This document shows positions 50,493-59,403 of a stretch of 64,000 bases of DNA, piece after piece. Where the stretch lies: contig NZ_JAOTEN010000001.1 of assembly GCF_025628965.1 (NCBI RefSeq), positions 1,363,072 to 1,427,071 on the forward strand, written 5' to 3'. The DNA is from Chryseobacterium gilvum. GTDB taxonomy: Bacteria; Bacteroidota; Bacteroidia; Flavobacteriales; Weeksellaceae. The position numbers and the translations under genes are program-made. Numbering within the stretch: position 1 is the stretch's first letter; each line of letters opens with the position of its first letter. The notes beneath the pieces were generated by a model. The model did not search any database. It was not told the origin of the DNA and was given only the letters and a program-made list of their open reading frames with translations.

Positions 50493-51077
50493 TTAATCTT
50501 TATATTTTATTAATTGAAGGATCTTACCGGCCAGACTTTCCGGCGTAATGAGAAAATCATAAGCGACTTTTTCTATTGCCTGTCTCGGCATATAATCTAC
50601 TTCAGCGGTTTCCGGATCCTGAATCCAGACCAGCCCGTTATTTTTTTTAATATATTCTAAACCTTCCACCCCATCAGAATTGGCTCCTGAAAGCAAAACC
50701 CCGACAAGATGTTCCCTGAAAATTTCTGCCGCAGATTTGAAGGTTACATCAATAGACGGGCGGGAATAATTCATCTTTTCAGAACTGTCCAGAGACATTA
50801 TATTTTTATCTTCAAATAATACATGGTAATCTGCAGGAACGATATAGATCGTATTGTTTAGCAGTTCTGTTTTATCTTCCACCTCAATGACGTCAAGAGA
50901 CGAAATCTGCTTTAATAAGGACGGAAGAATATTGGCAGACTGTGCTTTACGATGGGTGACAATCAGGATTGGAAAACTGAGATTAATATTCAGATTTTTA
51001 ATCGTTTCTATAATGACCTGCAGACTTCCTGCAGACCCCCCGATGATGACCAATTCTGTATCTGTATGTGTTTCCAT
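50493..51077 (-). CDS. CheB-type protein-glutamate methylesterase domain
   Basis: 194 residues corresponding to the CheB catalytic domain without its receiver. The triad is recognisable: Ser15 in IGGSAGSLQ, His42 in VTHRKAQS and Asp135 in SGANSDGVEG. The normal function is removal of methyl esters from chemoreceptor glutamates, but no receptor gene is near. It lies 9 bases after the CheR gene, so the two act as a pair, perhaps on the adjacent hybrid kinase (inference). Confidence 0.9.
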   Translation of the reverse strand: METHTDTELVIIGGSAGSLQVIIETIKNLNINLSFPILIVTHRKAQSANILPSLLKQISSLDVIEVEDKTELLNNTIYIVPADYHVLFEDKNIMSLDSSEKMNYSRPSIDVTFKSAAEIFREHLVGVLLSGANSDGVEGLEYIKKNNGLVWIQDPETAEVDYMPRQAIEKVAYDFLITPESLAGKILQLIKYKD

Positions 51078-51086
51078 TAAAGCCTG

Positions 51087-51917
51087 TTAATGATGTTCTA
51101 TTTTTTTCCAGATTTTCTGATCTTCTACCTGATAATAACTTTTATCTAAATTTGAAAAACGCAGGGTTTCTTTAGAACCCAACGCGAGATATCCCAAATT
51201 CTCCAGACTTGCATCAAACAATTTAAAGACTCTCTCCTGCAATGGTTTATCGAAATAAATAAGCACATTTCTGCAGATGATGAGCTGAAAACTATTAAAA
51301 GAACTGTCTGAAACCAGATTATGCGTTGATAAAATCAGTTTCTCTTTAAGGCTTTTATCAAACTTCACATTGTCATAATTGGCAGTGTAGTAATCTGAAA
51401 AGTCTCTTTTACCACCGGAAAGCATATAATTTTCTGAATACACTTTCATCTGCTGCATCGAAAAAATACCTGCTCTCGCAGTTTCTAAAACCGACGGATT
51501 GATGTCTGTGCCATAAATTAAAGCTTTATGATATAAATTAGCCTCCTTCAGCAAGATTGCCATTGAATACGCTTCTTCTCCTGTAGAACATCCTGCAACC
51601 CAGATCCTGATCAGCGGATAGGTTCCCAATTGTGGCAATACTTTCTCTCTTAAAGTCTTAAAAAATTCAGGATCCCGGAACATTTCGGTTACATTCACCG
51701 TAATCTCTTCGATAAAACGTTTCAGATACTCCGGGTCACTGATGATGGTATACCGCAATTCTGCAAAACTGGTAAAACGGTCGATCAGGCAGATGCGGTT
51801 GACCCTACGTTTAAAAGAAGCTCTGCTGTATAGCGAAAAATCATACCCATACAGCTCATAAACATCTTTTATCAGGTTTTCTACATCTTCATCTCTTACA
51901 ATACTGGGTTCTAACAT
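51087..51917 (-). CDS. CheR-type protein-glutamate O-methyltransferase
   Basis: 276 residues. The N-terminal helical domain (YELYGYDFSLYSRASFKRRVNRIC) is followed by a Rossmann methyltransferase fold: VTEMFRDPEFFKTLREKVLPQL, SAM-binding RIWVAGCSTGEEAYSMAILL, GTDINPSVL and IICRNVLIYFDKPLQERVF. It transfers methyl from SAM to glutamate side chains. Its start codon is adjacent to the receiver gene stop at 51918, so translation is coupled. There is no tetratricopeptide tail. Confidence 0.93.
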   Translation of the reverse strand: MLEPSIVRDEDVENLIKDVYELYGYDFSLYSRASFKRRVNRICLIDRFTSFAELRYTIISDPEYLKRFIEEITVNVTEMFRDPEFFKTLREKVLPQLGTYPLIRIWVAGCSTGEEAYSMAILLKEANLYHKALIYGTDINPSVLETARAGIFSMQQMKVYSENYMLSGGKRDFSDYYTANYDNVKFDKSLKEKLILSTHNLVSDSSFNSFQLIICRNVLIYFDKPLQERVFKLFDASLENLGYLALGSKETLRFSNLDKSYYQVEDQKIWKKIEHH

Positions 51918-52283
51918 CTACGACAGTTTTTCTATGGCTTTTATCAATACATCTACATCAATCGGCTTTTTCACATAATCCTGCGCACCGGCGTCCAGGC
52001 ATTTCTGGCGGTCTTCTTCCATAGCCTGCGCAGTAACTGCGATAATTGGAATATGGCTGATTGAAGGATTCTGCCGTATGATTTTTATCGCTTCATATCC
52101 GTCCATTTCGGGCATCATCATATCCATAAGCACCACATTGATTTCCGGGTCATTCTCCAAAAGATGAATGGCATCTTTTGCCATGGCAGAAGTCTCCATG
52201 CTGTACCCTCTGGCTTTCAATGTCAGCTTTAATGCAAATATGTTCCGTGGATCATCATCCACAATTAAAATTTTCTTACTCAT
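51918..52283 (-). CDS. Stand-alone receiver-domain response regulator
   Basis: 121 residues, a REC domain with IVDDDPRN, phospho-acceptor Asp54 in VVLMDMMMPEMDG, Thr in AVTAQ and Lys in VKKPID. It is nearly the same in sequence as the last receiver of the hybrid kinase just upstream (both have VVLMDMMMPEMDGYE), pointing to duplication of that domain into a separate gene. No output domain. It lies 14 bases behind the hybrid kinase gene. Confidence 0.93.
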   Translation of the reverse strand: MSKKILIVDDDPRNIFALKLTLKARGYSMETSAMAKDAIHLLENDPEINVVLMDMMMPEMDGYEAIKIIRQNPSISHIPIIAVTAQAMEEDRQKCLDAGAQDYVKKPIDVDVLIKAIEKLS

Positions 52284-52297
52284 CAGAATTCATCTGT

Positions 52298-55200
52298 TTA
52301 ACTTTCATATAACCAAACACGCAGCAATGACAGCAGCTGATCAATATCCACAGGTTTTGTAATGTAATCTGACGCGCCTGCCTGAATACATTTGTCCCGA
52401 TCGCCAATCATAGACTTTGCCGTAACGGCAATAATCGGCAGCCTTTTGAATTTAGGGATTTTCCTGATCTCCTGAATGCTTTCGTAGCCATCCATTTCCG
52501 GCATCATCATATCCATAAGGACCACATCAATATCCGGATGCTCATTCATCTGCTCCAAAGCCTGTTTGCCATCCATGGCCAGAACAACTTCGACCTTATA
52601 TTTTTCTAAAGCTTTCGTGAGCGAAAATATATTTCTGACGTCATCATCGGTGATCAGGATTTTTTTGCCGCTCAGAACTTCAGTCAATGACCCTAAAGTC
52701 TTGTTTCTGATGCTTTCAACCGAGGTATTTTTTTCTTCAACCAAATGCAGGAACAGACCGACCTCATCCAATATTCTCTGATAAGAATGTGCTGTTTTTA
52801 CAACAATAGAATCTGCGTACTGCCTTATTTTCAGCTCTTCAGAAGTTGAAAGGTTTCGTTCTGTGAAAATAATGATCGGCAGATTTTCTAATCCTTCGTA
52901 ACTTTTAATAGATTCTATGATTTTATAGCCGTTCCGTCTATCCTGACCGATATCAAGGATAACACAGTCGACGAGATTTGATTTTAAAGCCCGGACACTG
53001 TCTTCTACGTTATCTTCCACCGAAAGAGAAATGTCAAAATTGCCCAAGAAATACGACAATGCACTGGCGTGTCTTGCGTTTTCTTCCACAATTAAAACTT
53101 TCTGAGGTGATTTTTTAAGTGCTTCCTCAATTTTTTTAAATACATCTGTCATCTGCTCCAATGCAACCGGCTTATTAATAAAATCGATAGCACCTTTCAT
53201 AATACTTTCGTTCTTCACATGAAGAGATGACATCATGTGAACCGGGATCAGCTTTGTCTGTGCGTTTGATTTTAATTCTTCCATCACCTTCCAGCCGTCT
53301 TTTACCGGAAGCTGCACATCAAGCAGAACTGCCAGTGGATGATATTGTAATGCCGCTGATAACGCATAATCTCCGCGCACCACAACCACTCCTTTGTAAT
53401 TCTGCATCCGTGCATATTTAAGGAGCGCTTTGGCAAAATTGGTATCGTCTTCAACAATAAGAATGACTTTGTCATCTTTTGTAATATGATCTCTGTCATC
53501 GGCTACATCTTCGGGAATTTCTAAATTACCGGCTGTAGCTGTACTTTCATGATCGTCATAATTTATAATTTCTTTAATTTCTTTTACATCTTCTCTTATC
53601 ACCTCAATCAGACTTTGATCGGTTTGAGGAGATGTCTGCGATACTGTATGCATCGGAATACTCAGGCTAAATTCGCTGCCTTCATTCACTTTACTTTTCA
53701 GTTCCAGATAACCTCCTAATAATTTGGCAATTTCACGGCTGATCGATAAGCCCAATCCTGTTCCCCCAAACTTCCGCTGGGTAGAGCCATCTGCCTGCTG
53801 AAAGGCTTCAAAGATAATTTTCTGCTTATCTTCCGGAATTCCGATTCCTGTATCTTTAACGGCGAAAACGATAAAATTTTTATGTTTAGGATCTTTTTTA
53901 ATATTAAGTTCTACACTGCCTTCTGTTGTGAATTTTAACGCGTTTGAAAGCAGATTCCGCAATACCTGGTCTAATCTGAGACGGTCTGTCTCAATAGTTT
54001 CTGCAAGATCATTGTCTATATTAATATTAAATTCAATTCCTTTTTCTTTAACGACAGGATTCAGGAGATTTTTAAGATCCGTAACCACATGGTTAATCAC
54101 CACATCCTGATATTCTAATGTCATTTTCCCGGATTCTATTTTGGCAAGATCTAAAATCTCATCAATTAACGTCAATAAACTGCTTCCGGAGCTTTGAATC
54201 ACTTTTGCAGATTCTATCTGGTCTTCATTGAGATTTTCATCGGGATTTTCAGCCATTAATCTGGATAAAAGTAAAATGGAGTTGAGAGGTGTGCGCAATT
54301 CGTGCGACATATTGGCAAGAAATTCAGATTTGTATTGGGTGCTTAATGCTAACTCTTCTGCTTTTCTCTGGATTTCCATATTCCGTTCTGCAATCAGATG
54401 GTTTTTTTCTTCCAGTAATTTTGAACGCTCTTCCAGCTCCGTATTGGTCTGCATCAGTTCTTCCTGCTGTACTTTTAGTTCTTCTTCCGAAGCCTGAAGC
54501 TTTTGAGTCTGCCCTTCCAGCTCGGTATTCAGGTTTTCCAGTTCGGAATGCTGCACCTGCAGTTCTTCAGCCTGAGCCTGTGTTTCTTCCAGCAATCGCT
54601 GCTCTTTTTCGCGGCCTTTTGCGGCAAGGAGTGCAATTCCTATATTTCGGGCACCTTCAGTGAAATAATCTAATCTTTCAGGATCGAAATTTTTATCAGA
54701 ACCTAATTCGATCACCCCTATTACATGTTGACCGCTCATAATAGGAATCAATAAAATGGCTCTTATTTTAACCTTGCTGCCTGCAAAAGTAACGGCAAAA
54801 TCGTTTTCGTTAAGATCATTATATACTTTAGGCTTTTTCTGAATGAAAATCTGGCCAACCATCCCTTCACCTTCCTCAAAGCTTGCCTTCATGTTATTTT
54901 CTAAGCCGAAAGCATACGTGAGCCTTAATTTTTCGTCGTCTTTTAAATAAATAGCGCCATTGATACAGTTTCCATATTCAATAAGCTGGTTTATAGAATC
55001 ATGGGTAACCTGTTTTACAGATTTGTTTCCCACTAAGGTTTCATTAAGCAAAGCGAGCCCTTTCTGGCGCCAATCGCTTTTATTGATTTTTTCAAAGGAA
55101 ATTCTAAGCGAATCTGTCATATGATTCAGAGAATCTACCAGATCTCCGAGATCGTCATTAGATTCATCAACGACTTTCTGGCTGTAATCTCCATTTGAAA

Positions 55201-55906
55201 CTCTGCTCGCAACCTGCTGAATCACACTTACCCGTTTGGATATCTCAAGTTCTTTTGCTTTTAATTGTTTTTCGAGCTTATCTCTGCGAAGCAAATCGTT
55301 GCGCAGTTTTACGTAAAAAAATGCTGTAACTGCAATGGCTGCCAATGATGAGAATATAATAAACAAAACTGTAGTATTGGAAGAGCTATTAAGATCCTGG
55401 CTTTTTTTATCCAGCTGAAGTTCTTCTGACTGTACAAAATCACGCACAATCATCCTGCATTTATCCATATAGACTTTACTCATAAGCATCTGCTCCTGAG
55501 TCATCTGAATGCCGTTCCGTTTATTTTCAACGAATTGTTTAAGATTACTTATACTGTTCCCGACGTTCTGTTCCAGAGCATCTATTCGGGCCAGCTGAAT
55601 TTTATCTGTAACATCCAAAGATTTTGCACGCTGGATTGCCTTTGGATATTCTTGCAGGCTTCTATTGTAAGGCTCCAGGAAGTTTTCTTTTGCGGTGAGC
55701 TGAAACCCGCGGTTTCCTGTTTCCGCATCCAGAAGTGCAATTAATACATCTTTTACAGCAGTGACCGATCTTCTGCTTTTAGAAACACTTTCTCTGTGTT
55801 CCATCTGGTTTTGGATGCTCCAGTAGGAAGCGACTGAACTTGCAATCAGGATAAGTACCGATATTCCGATTCCGAACTGAAGATTTCTTATGACTTTTTT
55901 CGGCAT
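52298..55906 (-). CDS. Hybrid histidine kinase: CHASE3-HAMP-GAF-coiled coil-HisKA-HATPase-three receivers
   Basis: 1202 residues. A first membrane helix at about 8-30, a CHASE3-like periplasmic helical sensor (DAETGNRGFQLT) and a second helix near 178-200 are followed by HAMP (VASRVSNGDYSQKV). A GAF domain comes next (LIEYGNCINGAIYLKDDE...GQHVIGVIELGS), then a long coiled coil rich in Glu/Gln/Leu. The HisKA box has His535 in NMSHELRTPLNS, then HATPase motifs (NLLSNALKFT, GTGLGLSI). Three receivers follow, with phospho-acceptors Asp863 in VLLDVQLP, one in VILDIGQD and Asp1132 in LMDMMMPEMDG. This is a multi-step phosphorelay protein and the centre of the operon. Confidence 0.93.
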   Translation of the reverse strand: MPKKVIRNLQFGIGISVLILIASSVASYWSIQNQMEHRESVSKSRRSVTAVKDVLIALLDAETGNRGFQLTAKENFLEPYNRSLQEYPKAIQRAKSLDVTDKIQLARIDALEQNVGNSISNLKQFVENKRNGIQMTQEQMLMSKVYMDKCRMIVRDFVQSEELQLDKKSQDLNSSSNTTVLFIIFSSLAAIAVTAFFYVKLRNDLLRRDKLEKQLKAKELEISKRVSVIQQVASRVSNGDYSQKVVDESNDDLGDLVDSLNHMTDSLRISFEKINKSDWRQKGLALLNETLVGNKSVKQVTHDSINQLIEYGNCINGAIYLKDDEKLRLTYAFGLENNMKASFEEGEGMVGQIFIQKKPKVYNDLNENDFAVTFAGSKVKIRAILLIPIMSGQHVIGVIELGSDKNFDPERLDYFTEGARNIGIALLAAKGREKEQRLLEETQAQAEELQVQHSELENLNTELEGQTQKLQASEEELKVQQEELMQTNTELEERSKLLEEKNHLIAERNMEIQRKAEELALSTQYKSEFLANMSHELRTPLNSILLLSRLMAENPDENLNEDQIESAKVIQSSGSSLLTLIDEILDLAKIESGKMTLEYQDVVINHVVTDLKNLLNPVVKEKGIEFNINIDNDLAETIETDRLRLDQVLRNLLSNALKFTTEGSVELNIKKDPKHKNFIVFAVKDTGIGIPEDKQKIIFEAFQQADGSTQRKFGGTGLGLSISREIAKLLGGYLELKSKVNEGSEFSLSIPMHTVSQTSPQTDQSLIEVIREDVKEIKEIINYDDHESTATAGNLEIPEDVADDRDHITKDDKVILIVEDDTNFAKALLKYARMQNYKGVVVVRGDYALSAALQYHPLAVLLDVQLPVKDGWKVMEELKSNAQTKLIPVHMMSSLHVKNESIMKGAIDFINKPVALEQMTDVFKKIEEALKKSPQKVLIVEENARHASALSYFLGNFDISLSVEDNVEDSVRALKSNLVDCVILDIGQDRRNGYKIIESIKSYEGLENLPIIIFTERNLSTSEELKIRQYADSIVVKTAHSYQRILDEVGLFLHLVEEKNTSVESIRNKTLGSLTEVLSGKKILITDDDVRNIFSLTKALEKYKVEVVLAMDGKQALEQMNEHPDIDVVLMDMMMPEMDGYESIQEIRKIPKFKRLPIIAVTAKSMIGDRDKCIQAGASDYITKPVDIDQLLSLLRVWLYES

Positions 55907-55910
55907 AAAA

Positions 55911-57380
55911 TTAATTTAATGGTAATGTAAAATAAAATGTAGACCCTTCTTCTACTTTACTGGATAAACCGATGGTTCCGTTATGCTGCTTGATGATTTC
56001 CGAACAGATGTATAAACCGATACCCATCCCCTGAAACTGCAGTGAAGATTCTTCGACCCGGTAAAATTTGTGAAAAACGGCGTCCTGTTTAAAATCCGGG
56101 ATCCCGATTCCAAAATCGGTAACGCTCACCTTTACTTCATCTTCATCAACAAAGGTCGTAACGATCACATGATTATTTTCCGGTGAGTATTTTATCGCAT
56201 TGGTCAGGAAATTAATCAGAACCTGCTCAATCCTGATTTCATCAAATGGAATTAACCGTTCTATTTTCCCAATGTGACGTTCTATTTTCACACTGGAGTT
56301 TTCATTGGTCTGAAGGATAATGTCGATGGTATTGTGAATCAGATTTTCTAAGTTGGCCGGTTTTTTATTTATTTTCAGTTTTCCGTTTTCGATTTTGGAA
56401 ACATCCAGCAGATCAGAGATCAGGCTGTTGAGCTTTTCTACCTGTGAAAGTGCTTTTGCAACATATACCGATTCTGCATTTTTGTTATCCAGCTTTAGCT
56501 TGCGGTCCAGAAGCTGCATATATGCTTTGATGCTGGTAAGAGGGGTTTTCAGCTCATGACTGGCAATGCTGAGAAATTCGTCTTTTTCTTTTTCTACTTT
56601 TTTCTGGTCATCAATATCTGTAAATGTACCCACCCAGTTTTTCACATTATTACCTTCGTACACCGGCGACATTCTCAGCAAATGATATCTGTACTCCCCT
56701 GATTCCAGATTTTTCAGCCTGGTTTCCAGCTGTAAAGCCTGCCCTTTTTTTCTGCACCTTTCAAACTCGTCCTGAATGATGTGATCATCGGGATGCGTTT
56801 CAGGAAATTCATGCTCAGAATTGGAATATTGATACCATTTGTTATTTACAAAATTGATGACTCCATCTTTAGTGAGGGTAAATGCAATCTGCGGCAATGC
56901 TTCCAATAGTAAATGAAAGTGATCAATCTCAGATTTCATGGTTACCTGCGATTCTCGTCTTCCCTTCACTTCTAATTCTAAGCTTTGCTGTGTTTTTTTC
57001 ATTGCAAGATTATTTTCCTGCAGATGGTAAAACGTTTTTACTTTGAGCAACAGAATTTCAGGATCTATAGGTTTCGTAACATAATCAATCCCACCGGAAG
57101 CATATCCCCGAGTAATAAATCTTTTATCGGTATTGACGGCTGATAAAAAAATAATAGGTATTTCTTTAGTCTTGCTGTATCCCGAAAATGTTTCCGCAAC
57201 TTCAAACCCATCCATTCCGGGCATCTGAACATCTAAAATGATAAGTGCATAACTGTTTTTCAAGGCCTTTCCCAATGCTTCTTCACCAGAATTTGCAGTA
57301 TCTACCTGAAAATCTTTTGATTCTAATAATTTTTTCAGGGAATAGATATTGTTCTGATTATCATCAACGATTAAGATCAT
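55911..57380 (-). CDS. Receiver-PAS-histidine kinase (cytosolic)
   Basis: 489 residues. An N-terminal receiver domain has Asp50 in IILDVQMPGMDG and Lys in VTKPID. A PAS domain occupies about 150-265 (LLEALPQIAFTLTKDGVINFVNNKWYQYS). The HisKA box has His275 in SIASHELKTPLTS. HATPase motifs are NFLTNAIKYSP and GMGIGLYI. No membrane segment. A kinase with an input receiver can be switched by phosphorylation from the hybrid kinase. It is the first gene of the operon; the next gene starts four bases after its stop codon. Confidence 0.93.
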   Translation of the reverse strand: MILIVDDNQNNIYSLKKLLESKDFQVDTANSGEEALGKALKNSYALIILDVQMPGMDGFEVAETFSGYSKTKEIPIIFLSAVNTDKRFITRGYASGGIDYVTKPIDPEILLLKVKTFYHLQENNLAMKKTQQSLELEVKGRRESQVTMKSEIDHFHLLLEALPQIAFTLTKDGVINFVNNKWYQYSNSEHEFPETHPDDHIIQDEFERCRKKGQALQLETRLKNLESGEYRYHLLRMSPVYEGNNVKNWVGTFTDIDDQKKVEKEKDEFLSIASHELKTPLTSIKAYMQLLDRKLKLDNKNAESVYVAKALSQVEKLNSLISDLLDVSKIENGKLKINKKPANLENLIHNTIDIILQTNENSSVKIERHIGKIERLIPFDEIRIEQVLINFLTNAIKYSPENNHVIVTTFVDEDEVKVSVTDFGIGIPDFKQDAVFHKFYRVEESSLQFQGMGIGLYICSEIIKQHNGTIGLSSKVEEGSTFYFTLPLN

Positions 57381-57681
57381 AGTAAAGTGATATAAAAAAA
57401 GACTTCATATATTAAGCTTTCAAAAATACTTACAAATTTTTAAAAAAACAGATACTTTTCTTAATAATTAATCTCATAGGCAATTATTAATTAAATAAAA
57501 TTAAACATATTGAATTACCTATATACATTTTCTTCAAAAAACTGAATATCAACAATATAAATTAAATGCCACATTTCTCATAGTAAGAAGTCAGTTTGGC
57601 TTAATAACTATTTCATTGATTTATCGGTAGGAAAATCAAGAACGGAACATCTTTTGAAGATTGAACTTCCAAATAAAACCT

Positions 57682-59403
57682 ATGGTAAAATTCGACCCAA
57701 GTGCTGTTGCTCTCGTTGGAGGTGGGCCGGCTGCATTATTTATGATGAAAAATATTATTCGCTCAGAATACAGACCGGCAATCATTTACATTTTTGAAAA
57801 AAACGAACGGTTAGGAGCCGGAATGCCTTACGGAAAACATGGTTCTTCTCACGAGCATGTTGCCAATGTTTCTGCCAACGAATTGCCGGAACTGGAAGAT
57901 ACTTTCGAAGAATACATCCTTAAACATCCCACAAATGAATTTCCCGATTTTATTACAGACGGATCAATAAACCCTTATCAGGTAATTCCAAGGCTGCTTT
58001 TGGGAAATTATCTTGAAAATCAGTTTGAAAAGTACATCAGTATTGCAAAACATTCGGGAATAGAGGTTATTATCAGAAAAAATACAGCTATTGAAGATAT
58101 TAAGCAGATAGAAGAAAAAAAATTCAATATTATTGATCATAAAGGACATATCTATAAAAGTGATGCGGTTGTTATATGTACCGGTCATTTCTGGCCCAAG
58201 AAACATGAAGAAAAGGTAAAAGGATGGTATGATTCTCCGTATCCTCCGTCAAAATTTAATTTTCCTACCAATTTTCCGGTTGCAATCAGGGGCACTTCAC
58301 TCACGGCTGTAGATGCTATCAAAACGATTTCCAGGCGTAACGGTACGTATATGATGAAAAAAGACAAAAGCCTGCAGTATATTCTCAATGAAGATTCTAA
58401 GAACTTCAGCATTGATCTGTTTTCTTTAGGTGGCTTTTTGCCGGCACTACGTTTTCATTCGGAAGACGATGCGTATTCTCCTGAATGGTCAATGTCTTTT
58501 GATGAAATTTATGAATATAAAAAAAATCATGGCGGTTTTGTAGACCTGGATCATGTTTTTGAGATCAACTTCAAGCTGCCTCTACAAAAAAAAGACCCTG
58601 GATTCCATGATCAGATTAAGACACTCAGTATTGAAGATTTTGTGGATAAAATGATGGAAATCCGAAAGGAATTAGACAGTTTCGAGCTTTTTAAGGCAGA
58701 ATTTGCAGAGGCTGAAAAATCGATCAGGAGAAAGCAGTCGATCAGCTGGAAAGAGACCCTTTCCGCATTCAGTTATGCAATGAATTATCCTGCAAAACAC
58801 TTTTCTGCAGAAGACATGCTGCGTCTGAGAAAAACACTGATGCCTTTAATTTCTATTATTATTGCTTCGCTTCCGCAATCATCTTATCAGGAAATTATTG
58901 CATTGTACGATGCGGGAATCATCAATCTTATTCAGGTCAATAAAGAAAGCCGCGTGGAGCCGCATCCCGAATCTGGAGGAATATATTATTACCGCCCAAA
59001 TGGTGAAACTGAAATTGAAAAGCATTATCAGTTATACGTAGATGCCATCGGTCAACAACCCATGGAAATCAATAATGTTCCTTTTGAAGGATTAAAATCC
59101 GGTGAATTGATCAGTTCGGGATATTTGCTTTTCCGGGATAAAGCGTATGGTGAGAAACTGTATATCAGTAAAGATGAGCAGGTGATAAAAGGATATAACA
59201 ACAATTATTATCTTAAAGTACATGGTTTGAGCATCAATGATCATTTTCAGGCCCAGAACAGCTACGGACAAATTACCGAAAATCTTTATATCATGGCGGT
59301 ACCTTATATCGGAGGATTAAACCCCGATTATTCCGGGCTGGATTTTTGTGATACGGCAAGTGAAAGAATTGCGGAGTCATTACGTGTTAAAAATTTATCT
59401 TAA
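57682..59403 (+). CDS. FAD/NAD(P)-binding protein (PF13454 type)
   Basis: 573 residues from the ATG at 57682; a TTG at 57661 would add seven residues. The N-terminal Rossmann motif VALVGGGPAALFMMKNI is followed by IYIFEKNERLGAGMPYG and HVANVSANE, characteristic of the FAD-NAD(P)-binding family related to ornithine-monooxygenase-like proteins. The second nucleotide site is near SDAVVICTGHFWP and FPVAIRGTSLTAVDAI. The C-terminal YVDAIGQQP...YLKVHGLSINDHF and YIGGLNPDYSGLDFCD complete the fold. The reaction is unknown. The stop codon overlaps the start of the serine hydrolase gene (TAATG), so the two are translationally coupled. Confidence 0.85.
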   Translation: MVKFDPSAVALVGGGPAALFMMKNIIRSEYRPAIIYIFEKNERLGAGMPYGKHGSSHEHVANVSANELPELEDTFEEYILKHPTNEFPDFITDGSINPYQVIPRLLLGNYLENQFEKYISIAKHSGIEVIIRKNTAIEDIKQIEEKKFNIIDHKGHIYKSDAVVICTGHFWPKKHEEKVKGWYDSPYPPSKFNFPTNFPVAIRGTSLTAVDAIKTISRRNGTYMMKKDKSLQYILNEDSKNFSIDLFSLGGFLPALRFHSEDDAYSPEWSMSFDEIYEYKKNHGGFVDLDHVFEINFKLPLQKKDPGFHDQIKTLSIEDFVDKMMEIRKELDSFELFKAEFAEAEKSIRRKQSISWKETLSAFSYAMNYPAKHFSAEDMLRLRKTLMPLISIIIASLPQSSYQEIIALYDAGIINLIQVNKESRVEPHPESGGIYYYRPNGETEIEKHYQLYVDAIGQQPMEINNVPFEGLKSGELISSGYLLFRDKAYGEKLYISKDEQVIKGYNNNYYLKVHGLSINDHFQAQNSYGQITENLYIMAVPYIGGLNPDYSGLDFCDTASERIAESLRVKNLS

